IMG/VR virus record: IMGVR_UViG_3300037240_000034 | Span: 1-42,016 of that record | Length of the DNA: 42,016 nt | Reading direction: 5' to 3' (one strand) | From: a virus | Shown: positions 16,401-24,887 of the stretch, piece after piece | Layout of the letters: every line of letters begins with the position of its first letter | Numbering within the stretch: position 1 is the first letter of the stretch | Notes under the pieces: generated by a model | Seen by the model: only the letters and a program-made list of their open reading frames with translations | Database searches by the model: none | What the model was told of the DNA's origin: nothing | Position numbers and translations under genes: made by a program

Positions 16401-19131
16401 TACCGACCGTATTCACGCCGACCTAAAGACAAAAGCCGATATGTTCCGCAGGTTATCCAGCGAGTGGTTTGGGGCAACATGGAACGACCCGCAGCGCATA
16501 GCCAAGTCTATTATGACAAAGATGCTGACCCACGGCGACGTTATGAAGACCGATGGGCGCGAGATGTTCGACGCTACATGGCACGAAATAGATAAAACAT
16601 CAACGCCGAAAGAGTTTTTCGGGTTCCTCGACGCCATGGAGAAGACCGCAGCCTATACCGAACCATTATCGGGTGTAGGGCCGCGCCCAATTAATAAGGC
16701 AGAGTTGCTCGATCAGCTTGGTAAGAGCGGGGTTGCGCCGGACCGCGCGCCCCTTCTGGCCGATATGGCCCCCCTGTTCCGTGAGCCTCTGGACCAAATG
16801 TTTCGGGAGGACCTTAAATACGGTAGCACCGCCGAGTACATCAAGACATATGTTCCCCACTTTTTTGGCAATACAAAAGTGAATGGTATGTCAGTAGAAA
16901 AGTGGATACTGGCACGCAACGCGGCGCGAACCCCAACTGTTGGGTCAACCACGTTCCAGCAAGAGCGGGTGTTTGATACTGTGCAGGCGGCGTTAGCCCA
17001 TGGGTTTAAGCTCCGCTATGAAAGCATAGCCGATTTGCTTGGAGCCCGCTATGCAGCGTCAGTAGACTTCCACATGCTGATCGGCAGCCTGCGAAAACTA
17101 GAAGAATATGGGCTAGCAGTACCCGAGATGGATGCTAGTGGTGCCCAAAAAAATTGGCCTAATACCGACGGCAAACAATATATCGCGCCGGATCATAACA
17201 CCTGGTTTATCCACGCCGATGGCGTACCCTCATTTGAGAACGCAGTGGCGAATACCGGCTTACGAAACGCCCCCAATGTCGGCGGCTCTATGTACCGGTT
17301 TTGGTTGAAAGCCAAAGCGGTATGGGTTCCTATAGAACTGATCTTTACCGCGTTCCATCCGGTCCACGTCCTCGGCATTAACCTAGCGGAAAACCTTACA
17401 GGGGCCATGCATGAAGGGTTTAACTCACCGGGTGAGGCATACACACAGATCAAGACGGCGTTAAAAAATTCGGCTACGCAACCGTTTCTTATGCTTCCCC
17501 TTGACAAAATGCCACTGGGACTAGGTGAAAAGTATGCCCAGACCAAGATGGGGACAGCACAAGAAGCTGCTAAAAATAGCCAAATGGTGCAGTGGTGGAA
17601 AAAACCTGAGGCCGACCGTACCCCTGCGGAAAAACGGTGGCAGGCACTAGCCGAGTCCGCGGGTATGCTCCGAGAACAGCCCCCCGCTGAACGTATTATA
17701 GCGGATAGGGTATTATCGAATGCGTGGGATCGAGGCGAGTACCCGACTGCTGCGTTAGCGCTTGGCCGAGTGGCCCTACAAAAAGCGTCCGCCGGTATGT
17801 TTACGAACTGGATACCTGACTTAAAAATGGCCGCGTTTCAAAACGCGGCGGCGAGGGCACTGAGGATGGACCCAGACTTACTCAGCGATAGCCGAAGGCG
17901 CGACTCTGTAATGCGGATGATCGGTAGTAATATTCATTCACGCTATGGTGAAATGAATTACAAGTCCATGCTCTGGAAACCCATTGCACGCGATGTAGGC
18001 GTAGGTAGCTTCTTGTCCCTAAGCTGGCAGTTAGGGATGGTCAACCAGCTGGCGGGGGCGGCGCGAAACCTTATCATGCGGGCTGGTGGCAAAACGATGG
18101 AGCAGGCTGGCACGTATCTGCACGACGCTACCCTGGAAGCAGCAGGGAAAGAGCGGCAAGGGACGAGCCTGCAACAGACGCTATATAAACACTCCAACAG
18201 CGGTACCTATGTGATGACTTATGTTGCCACTAGCCTACTGTTTGGGGGTGCCTTGAGCTATATGCTTAGTGGGAAACCACCAAAAGGCCTTGACTATTCG
18301 TATCCGCAAAACGGAAACACCAATCCAGACGGCTCCCCCGGCAGATACACACTGCCGTTCAATACCCGGGAAGGGCCGATGTTACAAAGCCACGTCACTG
18401 AGTCGGACTCAGTGGTGAAGGGGTTTAGCCAGCTTCTCTACAATAAGCTGATTATACAGCCTATTGTCGAGGCCTTCCAGAACAAGGATAGCTTGGGAAA
18501 CGAAATGTACAGTGTTCATGCGTCCCCCTTCATGACAGCATTGCAACTTGCTGACAGTGAATTAGGTAGACATTTTAGCCCTATCTCGATTACAAACGCC
18601 AATCGGTCCAAACAGCTAGGCGGGGGTACCAAAGATACTATTGCCGCCTATTTAGGCGCAGCGCCAGCGCCGGCTTATGTCAACCGGCCCGGTTTAGATG
18701 GCCAGATTATGAACTTGTATCGGGAACATAGCGCCCCCTCGGAGCGGCCCTATGAAATCAGCGGGACCGGGCTCGTAAAGAGCATCTTTGGTGGGAAAAA
18801 TATTGCTCAACAGCGACAAGACGCGCGAAACGCTAAGTTCCAGGCTATCCAAAGTGGTGATAAAGTCGCTGAACAAAAGGCAAACGAGGCGCTCCGTAGC
18901 ACCGGCGAGGGCAACAATGCGATCCGTAATCAACGGCCCGGGTCTGATATACCATTCTTTTTCAGCCAGCTGCCTATTACTGACCAGGCAATCCTTACCA
19001 AGCAGCTGGCCCAGGATACAAAGGATGGCAGAGCCCAATTCAACCGCCTCGTCATCACCAACCGTGGCATTCACGGGAAGGTGAAACGGCAGCTTCGGGA
19101 AGAGTTTGATAAAGAAAGCGTTAACCAATAG
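13405..19131 (+). CDS. Giant virion-associated (large polyvalent-like) protein, 1908 aa
   Basis: Starts at GTG 13405 with AGAGGGAT upstream. Residues 5-95 hold four copies of a repeat with core ISADEAN-x-GDYSATPPP. A Gly/Ala-rich membrane-like stretch follows (about 125-170: FLGPLAPAAPIVGGIAGGFA). Near residues 280-315 is the GVSES-PPPSQTADVGN module also found in the 700-aa protein. The middle is Ala/Glu/Lys-rich and helical. The last about 650 residues (LIFTAFHPVHVLGINLAENL, MLRQ-type helices, AAYLGAAPAPAYVNRPG) resemble the C-terminal LPD38-type domain of large polyvalent phage proteins. No catalytic domain is seen. Likely ejected with the DNA; families inferred by eye. Confidence 0.75.
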   Translation: MADPQLPIVSVDEANNGGYSATPPPAVSAPQPISADDANSGDYTAAPPAPAPQAISADEANKGDYSATPPPAAPAPQAISADEANSGAYSALPPAQGETETALRRGLHEAPAAFGSIPAMVAGAAQGTEWGLAAAPFLGPLAPAAPIVGGIAGGFAAGGIAGYVLQKASNLIQTALGVDESAQLEANKEANPTSDVVGGVLPWLATGRPSMQLALKTRLPMAAAGAGFSALQQEAQTGHIDPTEVAANAAVMGLTDKPWGIGKPLAALGERFSVPPRAAIGVSESPPPPSQTADVGNDTSPPIRDQGNKGTYAKKPEPTEGSKSMATLDPATGLDEATLGVLDKSLEASALKPPSGDKPSITTQRKPGVDMEAAARAAEQMPAPAAEPPPAGQSPISDRLPTLDAQHAQDIAATTDAKAQAEALQNIKAKQAGHDQPLTPAEEAAPERAAAPATNPNLRTVQWTDPHLQGLRVETADLGDKLSQMSPDGKTLQLSAKVPESIQVGDKTLNPAEPLAVRERATQLGTEKGLSLDDATNKVGIPSENDWLKQKGYDPAAYQKTMDGLRTGETAPPAAQAAIEAGPTKAALRVQARQEAEARAAADTIPLQTKPTSVQPANRVRPVVDMGMGEPAAQEAPAKVVPGKDAAQKLLDARTDLPQDTRQRMQDVIESDNIPGIRAVLTQMRNKANRTTLEGSGVQVAPEDAAAKQRAIDVSTAAINAFPDKSNRPATTPSEIAALRVRVQNMLDHATAANGGTSPLDAYKAREKPAAWELLREAHNMLQTKTTTPEQALEFSTNETLARGALKDDPNATNTLGTRRIESDISFKGNPEEAVPQETLTEARERSEAEVEKNLTADMQDLGKTHDLSTAAGRDQIQTDTEKVVPNLIAAIDKKAAAARWDRSAEELAEKNPRVREAASLVKRGSPDAPLPEPQSGTGRSIPLTDDVIKAALASADKVKARTDKAAYRPNAETIDSPDALRLKDLPSKFLGDEAGSLNTDRIHADLKTKADMFRRLSSEWFGATWNDPQRIAKSIMTKMLTHGDVMKTDGREMFDATWHEIDKTSTPKEFFGFLDAMEKTAAYTEPLSGVGPRPINKAELLDQLGKSGVAPDRAPLLADMAPLFREPLDQMFREDLKYGSTAEYIKTYVPHFFGNTKVNGMSVEKWILARNAARTPTVGSTTFQQERVFDTVQAALAHGFKLRYESIADLLGARYAASVDFHMLIGSLRKLEEYGLAVPEMDASGAQKNWPNTDGKQYIAPDHNTWFIHADGVPSFENAVANTGLRNAPNVGGSMYRFWLKAKAVWVPIELIFTAFHPVHVLGINLAENLTGAMHEGFNSPGEAYTQIKTALKNSATQPFLMLPLDKMPLGLGEKYAQTKMGTAQEAAKNSQMVQWWKKPEADRTPAEKRWQALAESAGMLREQPPAERIIADRVLSNAWDRGEYPTAALALGRVALQKASAGMFTNWIPDLKMAAFQNAAARALRMDPDLLSDSRRRDSVMRMIGSNIHSRYGEMNYKSMLWKPIARDVGVGSFLSLSWQLGMVNQLAGAARNLIMRAGGKTMEQAGTYLHDATLEAAGKERQGTSLQQTLYKHSNSGTYVMTYVATSLLFGGALSYMLSGKPPKGLDYSYPQNGNTNPDGSPGRYTLPFNTREGPMLQSHVTESDSVVKGFSQLLYNKLIIQPIVEAFQNKDSLGNEMYSVHASPFMTALQLADSELGRHFSPISITNANRSKQLGGGTKDTIAAYLGAAPAPAYVNRPGLDGQIMNLYREHSAPSERPYEISGTGLVKSIFGGKNIAQQRQDARNAKFQAIQSGDKVAEQKANEALRSTGEGNNAIRNQRPGSDIPFFFSQLPITDQAILTKQLAQDTKDGRAQFNRLVITNRGIHGKVKRQLREEFDKESVNQ

Positions 19132-19140
19132 GAGGTACAA

Positions 19141-19455
19141 ATGCCAAGTAGTTCACCAGCTCAAGCCCGGTTAATGGCCGCCGCTGCACATACCAAGGGC
19201 GGGTACGGGGGAGTTCCCCAGTCCGTAGGACGTGACTTCAACTCGAAAGATAAAGGTACAGCCATGTTGAGCAAAGGGATGCATCCTCAAACCACTTCAT
19301 ACGCCGCTGGGGGCCCTGTGCTGGGCCGCGTCCGGGACTTCATTAAGGAAGGGTCCCCGTTCGTCACGAACAAGGAAACGCAGGACTATACGAAGGGCAA
19401 ATCCGAGAAAGAAGGCGCTTCCAAAACCCTGAAGACGGTTAAGCCAAAATCTTAA
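19141..19455 (+). CDS. Small conserved phage protein (SPAQARLM family)
   Basis: 104 aa; excellent SD (AGGAGGTACAA then ATG). The opening MPSSSPAQARLMAAAAH...GGVPQSVGRDF-x6-KG is a pattern widely seen in small phage proteins (DUF3008-like) near structural genes. Function unknown. It is the last rightward gene of the block; its TAA (19453-19455) overlaps the TAA of the convergent SPFH gene. Confidence 0.78.
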   Translation: MPSSSPAQARLMAAAAHTKGGYGGVPQSVGRDFNSKDKGTAMLSKGMHPQTTSYAAGGPVLGRVRDFIKEGSPFVTNKETQDYTKGKSEKEGASKTLKTVKPKS

Positions 19456-20009
19456 CCGTGTGAGAGAGGGGCTGCGCCAGCGAGAGCCTTGCTATCAAGG
19501 AATATTCGCATCTGCTGGGGAACCTCGGCAAAATCGGTGAAGCCTACGTTGAACACTTCGGTACCCCACTTCTTCATGCGGGTGGTTAATGTCCCTTCCA
19601 GGGACTTTTCCAGCACCTTCAGATCAGCTTCCAGATCGACTAGGGTCAATTCCCGTACACGCTGGGCTAGATGGGTCATGGCAAGCCCGGCGGTGCTTTC
19701 CACGAAGTCCTGCACCCCACAGCCGTGCGCTACAACGTCAACAATCCGGTAGCCTATGTTCACTTTGAAGCACACCAGCTTCTTGTCCTTTGTGATCACC
19801 GACTGGACAGGCAGGTCAATCACGTCATCCACTATTTCGTAGGCCTCATACTGATGCACGAACCATATTTTCCAATGTATCCCCGGCATCATTTCTTGTG
19901 GGTTCTTGCCAACCGTCCACCGGATGCCACGCTCATAGCTCTTTACAATGACGAACGGGAACAACGACATTAGGTTGTTCAGGATCATCTCTATGAGGGT
20001 GCTATTCAT
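19452..20009 (-). CDS. SPFH/band-7 (stomatin-prohibitin-like) protein
   Basis: 185 aa. An N-terminal hydrophobic stretch (about 5-22, LIEMILNNLMSLFPFVIV) is followed by a recognisable SPFH core: KSYERGIRWTVGKNPQEMMPGIHWK, VDDVIDLPVQSVITKDKKLV and FKVNIGYRIVD, then helices ending ...GTEVFNVGFTDFAEVPQQMRIF. This is half the length of typical stomatins: only the SPFH domain with a short tail, no long coiled coil. SPFH proteins assemble into membrane microdomain rings; in E. coli, HflKC controls FtsH. A phage copy could modulate host membrane proteolysis or shield an injection or lysis site; that is inference. Its start is coupled (ATGA) to a secreted protein gene. Confidence 0.82.
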   Translation of the reverse strand: MNSTLIEMILNNLMSLFPFVIVKSYERGIRWTVGKNPQEMMPGIHWKIWFVHQYEAYEIVDDVIDLPVQSVITKDKKLVCFKVNIGYRIVDVVAHGCGVQDFVESTAGLAMTHLAQRVRELTLVDLEADLKVLEKSLEGTLTTRMKKWGTEVFNVGFTDFAEVPQQMRIFLDSKALAGAAPLSHG

Positions 20010-20251
20010 TTTTTCTTCTTTTCTTTTGGTTCAACTGCGTCCAGCATTTGTTTAAGTTTCTCGGGCGTCTCTTTCACGCAGAATATCTGGTCACTACCCC
20101 CCGTGTAAATAGTGGTCCATTTGCACCCAGTCCCGCTCCCAGCCCCTAGCCGGAACGGGCCCACGTCATCTGGCGAGAACCAGAGCGTTGCCCCATCTGG
20201 TGCCGTTAAAGGCAACAGGGTGAGCAACAGCGCTGGTCCTAGCCATTTCAA
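20006..20251 (-). CDS. Small secreted protein with signal peptide
   Basis: 81 aa from a TTG start supported by GGGAG 7 nt upstream and by overlap with the previous stop (TTGA). The N-terminus is a signal peptide (MKWLGPALLLTLLPLTAPDG). The mature part has two Cys (GCKWTTIY, IFCVKET) that could form a disulfide, and a Lys/Glu-rich tail ending in KEKKKK. It is coupled to the SPFH gene downstream, suggesting a joint envelope role. Function unknown. Confidence 0.7.
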   Translation of the reverse strand: MKWLGPALLLTLLPLTAPDGATLWFSPDDVGPFRLGAGSGTGCKWTTIYTGGSDQIFCVKETPEKLKQMLDAVEPKEKKKK

Positions 20252-23200
20252 GCTACCACTCCCGCAGGCTGCAAGTCTTCCACTTCGTGCGGGGTATGCG
20301 CCAACATGGCACTTTCCAGGATCGACCCAACAGGTACGGGAATTTGTATAACATGTTCCTGGAGCCCGGTTCTGTAGGACGTACCAGCTCCGAGAATAGC
20401 TATAATCGTCTCTGCCTTATATAGCTCTTTCAAGCTATTTGTAATCTGCACCGGGGAGGTATTAGTGTCGCGTAGATAGGCGGCAAACACCCGGCGCGAA
20501 AACCGGAGCAAACGATCATCTACTGCCCACTGCACATGAATAGGCCGCGGACGGTTCTGGTCGGGGCCGAATATAAACGACACCTGCTTAGGCTTCCCGC
20601 GCCCCATGGGGAACGTCCCCGTAAAGAGGGCGTTTTCAATGTTCGCCTGTAAGAACCCTGTCAGGGCTTCATCGGTGTTGATCCGCGATCCGCCTTCCGT
20701 CGCTTCATCAACCATGCGGGCCCGGTTGGCCTGATAGGCAACTTTCAGAAACTCCGTGAGGGCGTCGGTATTAATCTGGGCACCGAAGAGATTGGCGTAC
20801 CCAGCACCGGCGAGCAACGTCCCGCAGACCGCGACCCAATACCTTTCCTCTTTCGTCGCTTGAACGGACGCCGCGAACCTATTGCAGATACCCTTTGTCA
20901 ATTCATCCGAAGCATCTGGGCTATTGGCCAGCAAGCGAGCATACTTGAGCCCCACTTGCCCATAGTTGTGTTCGAGTTCCTGGGTCATGCGGCTGGCGTC
21001 GATTGTATTAATCTGGCCCGGCGCATTGTCCAGTTTGAGAATGTTGTACTCAAACACTCGATACATACCCGCAGTGGTCGTACGCTGGTCGGACACCACG
21101 TAGTCAACCATGCTTATATTGGAGCAAGTGACTAATAGGTTTTGCCAGTCGTCCTTATCCCGCTGCTCGATATTAGAGGTCAACCGTCCCCCGCCGACAC
21201 CTTCAGACCCGTTGAAGAAGGTGTTGTAGACGTGTTTCTGGACTTCCTTATTGCGGATTTCGTCCCAAAACACGGGCAGATTGCGGATTTGGCCCATCTT
21301 GTGGATGACCGACTTGGAAGTTGAGTTGGTTGTTTCCTTACCCTTCTTCGGGTGGCCCCAGACCGCGAGCCCAACCTTTAGCGCCGTTGACTTACAGACC
21401 CCAGTGGGGCCCCAGACGCTCAATAGGGCGGAATACTCGCCGGTGGTGACCATTAGCGGGGACGCAAACGCCGCGGCAATAATGGCATCCAGCTCCGGGC
21501 GCTTCTGGGCGTTCACCATGCGGCACGCTTTACCCCACGGGTCAATGTTGCCGACAGGCTGATAGATCGCCCGGAGGTTTTTGTCCCCCATGCCCGATGG
21601 GCCATCGGAGCCATCGTCCTTCATAATCAGGCCGCCGTACACAAACCCGTGTCGGGCTGCATCTTTAAGGGGATCAGGTTTGTCCATCCACCAGCCGAAT
21701 GGAACAGAGATAACGGACTCTTGTGCATCATGCAGTTTTGTAAGCCACGCCATGAGAAACTCCGTGAGGTAGCGGACGCCGGGAGGATAACACTTAACTC
21801 CCGCACGGCCTAGGGTTCGTAACAAGTCAGGTCCGCCAGCTTGAATTACTTCAAGTTCTATATCTATTTGCGATACATGCCCTTTATCGACGCTAGCCGT
21901 AAAGTGCAATTCATGAGGGCCGGAAGACGCCCAAGGGGACGATATCCGGCAAGTGAAAATCTTGGTATAGATCGGAAGCGGGGGACCTTCCTCCTGTTCT
22001 TCCAGTTTCACCTTGCATATATTTCCGTCTTTGTCAACTCCGAACCCCTCAGGCATCAGGGTGCTTACAGGTTGGCCAGCCACTTGCGAAATGACGGGCT
22101 TGGACGGTGGCGCGAGCGCGAGATGAAGGGGGGATTTACCTTCTTTGAAGTGCGGGCACGTCGCGCAGGCCGTACAGCCACTAGCTTGTATGGCTTTACA
22201 GCTGGGCCATCCAAGAAGTCGATCCTTACGTTCTTTAAGTTTGCGCTCCCAAAGGGCCTCGCTAGTTGCAACATCGTACTCGGCATGTCCTCGCCCCATC
22301 TTATGCGCAAGACTATGCCCCTCTTCCAAAAACGTCGCGGCGAGGGTCGTGAGGTTCCACATCGGCTGGTCATAGTCTTTACCTCCGGTTAGAAGCGCAT
22401 TCCGCAGGAATGCGCAACCTTTCATTATCGGCTTCGGGTCGAGCGGGCGGTCTTCTTTTTGGAGCCCTTCCGCGAGGCTTTCTGCTTTAAGCCCTGCAAA
22501 TGCAGCAGGCGTGCCTTTGTCTGCCCAGCTTTCATATCCAGGTGCCACTGCGCCAGTTCCCGATTTGCGTTCCGAATGAGCCGCCATCGGTGGAAGCGTG
22601 CTAAGAGCGATGCTAAAATCATAGTCAGTCTCCTGTAGTCCCAGAAGCTTTACGGGACGTGGGGGGTCAATTTTACAGTTAAAAGTACCAGATAGACGAA
22701 GCACTCTAGCACTATCAATAGTGCAACCAGCGTCGCAACGCAGCCCAAACTTGAGCGCCGCATTTTTAAGCCCTTCAGCATATGGCCTCCATTCGTCTAG
22801 TGTGAGAGAACGATTACTGAGAAAATAAACATGTAATCCGCCCCCAGAACTCACAATTGCGGTAGGCATGGGGAGGTTTGCGGAATGCACAAATTGCCCA
22901 ACCGCATCAAGGGCTTCCATTATTGACGTATAGCCTTTCGGCGGGTCCTTTACGTCCACATCAAGCCAAATTGCCTTTAGGGCTATAGCATTCGCTTGGA
23001 GCCGAATAGGCTTTTCTTTCCCGTTCTTGTCTGTTCGCATAGCAGACTGCAAAGACAGGCAGTAATATATGTCTTTCACAAATGGCTGTTTCGCGGCCCA
23101 TGCCGTCTGTTCCATGAAGCCGTCAAGCGTTCGTGTTGGCTTGCCAGACCAAAAAACTTTATCCCCAGTCTTGGCTGTTATTGTGTAGATCAGATCAATA

Positions 23201-23265
23201 TAGCCCGGCTCCCCGGCCCTGGGCCAAGGGACAACTCGGGACATAAATTCCCGTATCTGGCTCAT
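20248..23265 (-). CDS. AEP-type primase fused to DUF927-like helicase
   Basis: 1005 aa from ATG 23265 (ATGA overlap with upstream stop); a TTG two codons earlier is possible. The N-terminal half has archaeo-eukaryotic primase motifs: IWLDVDVKDP (metal-binding D-x-D, about residue 95), SSGGGLHVYF (about 140) and D-SARVLRLSGTFN-K (about 185). A Cys-rich segment (about 355-385, C-x8-C-x2-C-x2-C) may bind zinc. The C-terminal half is a DUF927-like helicase: LLSVWGPTGVCKST Walker A (about 615) and LPVFWDEI Walker B (about 665). The Walker A carries Cys where Gly/Ser is usual. This should be the replicative primase-helicase working with the family A polymerase. Confidence 0.85.
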   Translation of the reverse strand: MSQIREFMSRVVPWPRAGEPGYIDLIYTITAKTGDKVFWSGKPTRTLDGFMEQTAWAAKQPFVKDIYYCLSLQSAMRTDKNGKEKPIRLQANAIALKAIWLDVDVKDPPKGYTSIMEALDAVGQFVHSANLPMPTAIVSSGGGLHVYFLSNRSLTLDEWRPYAEGLKNAALKFGLRCDAGCTIDSARVLRLSGTFNCKIDPPRPVKLLGLQETDYDFSIALSTLPPMAAHSERKSGTGAVAPGYESWADKGTPAAFAGLKAESLAEGLQKEDRPLDPKPIMKGCAFLRNALLTGGKDYDQPMWNLTTLAATFLEEGHSLAHKMGRGHAEYDVATSEALWERKLKERKDRLLGWPSCKAIQASGCTACATCPHFKEGKSPLHLALAPPSKPVISQVAGQPVSTLMPEGFGVDKDGNICKVKLEEQEEGPPLPIYTKIFTCRISSPWASSGPHELHFTASVDKGHVSQIDIELEVIQAGGPDLLRTLGRAGVKCYPPGVRYLTEFLMAWLTKLHDAQESVISVPFGWWMDKPDPLKDAARHGFVYGGLIMKDDGSDGPSGMGDKNLRAIYQPVGNIDPWGKACRMVNAQKRPELDAIIAAAFASPLMVTTGEYSALLSVWGPTGVCKSTALKVGLAVWGHPKKGKETTNSTSKSVIHKMGQIRNLPVFWDEIRNKEVQKHVYNTFFNGSEGVGGGRLTSNIEQRDKDDWQNLLVTCSNISMVDYVVSDQRTTTAGMYRVFEYNILKLDNAPGQINTIDASRMTQELEHNYGQVGLKYARLLANSPDASDELTKGICNRFAASVQATKEERYWVAVCGTLLAGAGYANLFGAQINTDALTEFLKVAYQANRARMVDEATEGGSRINTDEALTGFLQANIENALFTGTFPMGRGKPKQVSFIFGPDQNRPRPIHVQWAVDDRLLRFSRRVFAAYLRDTNTSPVQITNSLKELYKAETIIAILGAGTSYRTGLQEHVIQIPVPVGSILESAMLAHTPHEVEDLQPAGVVA

Positions 23266-23447
23266 TTCCAACGCTTTCCGGATTTAGGACGCCAATCCCT
23301 ATCAATGTCGCAGTATCCGGGGTATGGGCGACATTCCCATTCAGATTGCTGCGCGGGAGGTTGCGTCAACCACTGCGCAATTGGCTCGCCAAACAGAACC
23401 AAAAACGCGATGAAAACCCAAACGATCCATATACGGGGCTGTCGCAC
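23262..23447 (-). CDS. Small membrane protein
   Basis: 61 aa from a GTG start with an AAGGGT sequence upstream. One hydrophobic segment (about residues 6-20, IWIVWVFIAFLVLFG) is followed by a hydrophilic part with two Cys (ECRPYPGYCDIDRD). Its stop overlaps the primase-helicase start. Function unknown; possibly membrane anchoring or superinfection-related, but nothing in the sequence shows this. Confidence 0.6.
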   Translation of the reverse strand: MRQPRIWIVWVFIAFLVLFGEPIAQWLTQPPAQQSEWECRPYPGYCDIDRDWRPKSGKRWK

Positions 23448-23456
23448 GATGGACCC

Positions 23457-24467
23457 TTATTTTGACGCCAACATGGCCGCCACTTTTGCATCTAGGGCCG
23501 CATCTGACTCCGTAGCTTCCCCAGTGTCTTCCGAGGTCTGCTCAACTTGAACGGGGGCAGCCACAGTCTTCGCCGCAGCATTACCGTTCGTCAGGACCTC
23601 GAACCCTGTACCTTCGGGTTCTGGCTCTGGTTTAGGCTTAACCACCTCAACCGGAGGCTTCGGCTTTTCAACCTGCTTGAGAACCTGCGTCTGTTCAAGG
23701 CGCTGTACTGCTTCTACATGCTGGTCCTCGCCCGTGATACGGAGCGCAATCGGGCTATCCCGCAAGGGTAGCACAATAGCGGCCTCGGCATCGCCAAGCG
23801 GGGTCTGTGCCTTGAACTTGAACTCGGGATGCGGCTTCTCCTGGTCGAAGCTGATACGTGTGACCAGACTGACATAATGCCGTCCCATACTGTCCAAAGT
23901 CTCGCCGTACTTGGCGAGGCCGTTCAATGACGCCGGGGGTACCCGCAGGAACACCGGCTCAAGCAACGGGGACCCGACAATGCGGGCCGAGAGCGCAGGA
24001 GCGATAAGCACGGCTAGGCGCTTATAGTCCGTACAGTCCCGGCCCTTCTTGCCGTCTGCACTGGTCTTCCACACATTACGTGGGCAGATAGCGCAGTGGT
24101 CCGCCTGCTTCTCCAGCACGTCCGCATCAGGCGTAATACCGTCAAGGGACGCACAGACAGGGCGCTTGCCCTCGGATGCTTCGGGGTCATACCCGCCGCC
24201 TTCTTCCTTGGACTTATAGAATGACTTCGACTTGGTGTGTCCCTGTCGTAGGATAATCACATCAATGTAGCTGAGGGGCTCGCCATCGTCGGCGCGGGTA
24301 AAGTTGTAGCGTTCGCCACGATAACGAATGCTCCAGGTTTTACCTTTGTACCCGATAACTGCGTATGACTGGCCGATACCTTCGGCTAAAGTCTCATGTT
24401 GAGCGCCTAGAGCAGCGAAGGCTGCCGGCATTGGGGCATTTTTGAACAGATCGACTTCTTGGCCCAT
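23457..24467 (-). CDS. Putative ssDNA-binding/replication accessory protein
   Basis: 336 aa, with an excellent SD (ATAGGAGGTCCTC then ATG). Residues 40-90 have a beta-rich stretch (TWSIRYRGERYNFTRADDGE, YIDVIILRQ), followed by a Cys set (C-A-S-L, C-A-I-C, DC) about residues 105-145 that could bind zinc, and a second beta-rich segment. The last 90 residues are Pro/Glu/Val-rich and acidic, as in the disordered C-tails of phage ssDNA-binding proteins. Location between a recombination-type small gene and the primase-helicase supports the role. No direct family match, so the function is inference. Confidence 0.6.
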   Translation of the reverse strand: MGQEVDLFKNAPMPAAFAALGAQHETLAEGIGQSYAVIGYKGKTWSIRYRGERYNFTRADDGEPLSYIDVIILRQGHTKSKSFYKSKEEGGGYDPEASEGKRPVCASLDGITPDADVLEKQADHCAICPRNVWKTSADGKKGRDCTDYKRLAVLIAPALSARIVGSPLLEPVFLRVPPASLNGLAKYGETLDSMGRHYVSLVTRISFDQEKPHPEFKFKAQTPLGDAEAAIVLPLRDSPIALRITGEDQHVEAVQRLEQTQVLKQVEKPKPPVEVVKPKPEPEPEGTGFEVLTNGNAAAKTVAAPVQVEQTSEDTGEATESDAALDAKVAAMLASK

Positions 24468-24481
24468 GAGGACCTCCTATG

Positions 24482-24886
24482 TTAAGCGCGACGAACTCCA
24501 ACAGTCTTGATAGCAGTGAGATTGACCCCTGGGGGTAGCGAACCTTTCTCGGTCACGTAGTCCTTACATGCAGTACTATTAGCCCGCCTGTCAAGTAGTT
24601 CGTATGCCTCATTCGCCAGCACGAACTGAAAGAACACCTCAGGGTCTGCAAGGGACGCGGAGTATCGAGTAGAGAGATACACCGTGCCAGATTTTGTCTT
24701 GATAGCTGTACCATCTGTCTTTTCCAAGAACTCCGTCAACCAACCTGACAAGACAGTCTGAAGATCGAGTAAAGGCTTTCGCCTCTCTTCATGCTCTTTA
24801 TCCATTTCCTTCAGCTTGTCGCGCAGTTGAATGTACTGATCAACACGCTTATTCACGCTTCCTGCTACACTTGGTACGTCCGTCAT
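24482..24886 (-). CDS. Conserved small protein with N-terminal coiled coil
   Basis: 134 aa; SD TATAGGAGGCTAAA then ATG. Residues 10-50 form a likely coiled coil (KRVDQYIQLRDKLKEMDKEHEERRKPLLD). The C-terminal half contains TKSGTVYLSTRYSASLADPE and ends LPPGVNLTAIKTVGVRRA, a pattern I recognise from small proteins beside phage replication genes, with unknown function. Tight spacing to the SNF2 helicase (1 nt) and to the putative SSB (14 nt) suggests a replication or recombination accessory role. Confidence 0.75.
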   Translation of the reverse strand: MTDVPSVAGSVNKRVDQYIQLRDKLKEMDKEHEERRKPLLDLQTVLSGWLTEFLEKTDGTAIKTKSGTVYLSTRYSASLADPEVFFQFVLANEAYELLDRRANSTACKDYVTEKGSLPPGVNLTAIKTVGVRRA

Positions 24887-24887
24887 T

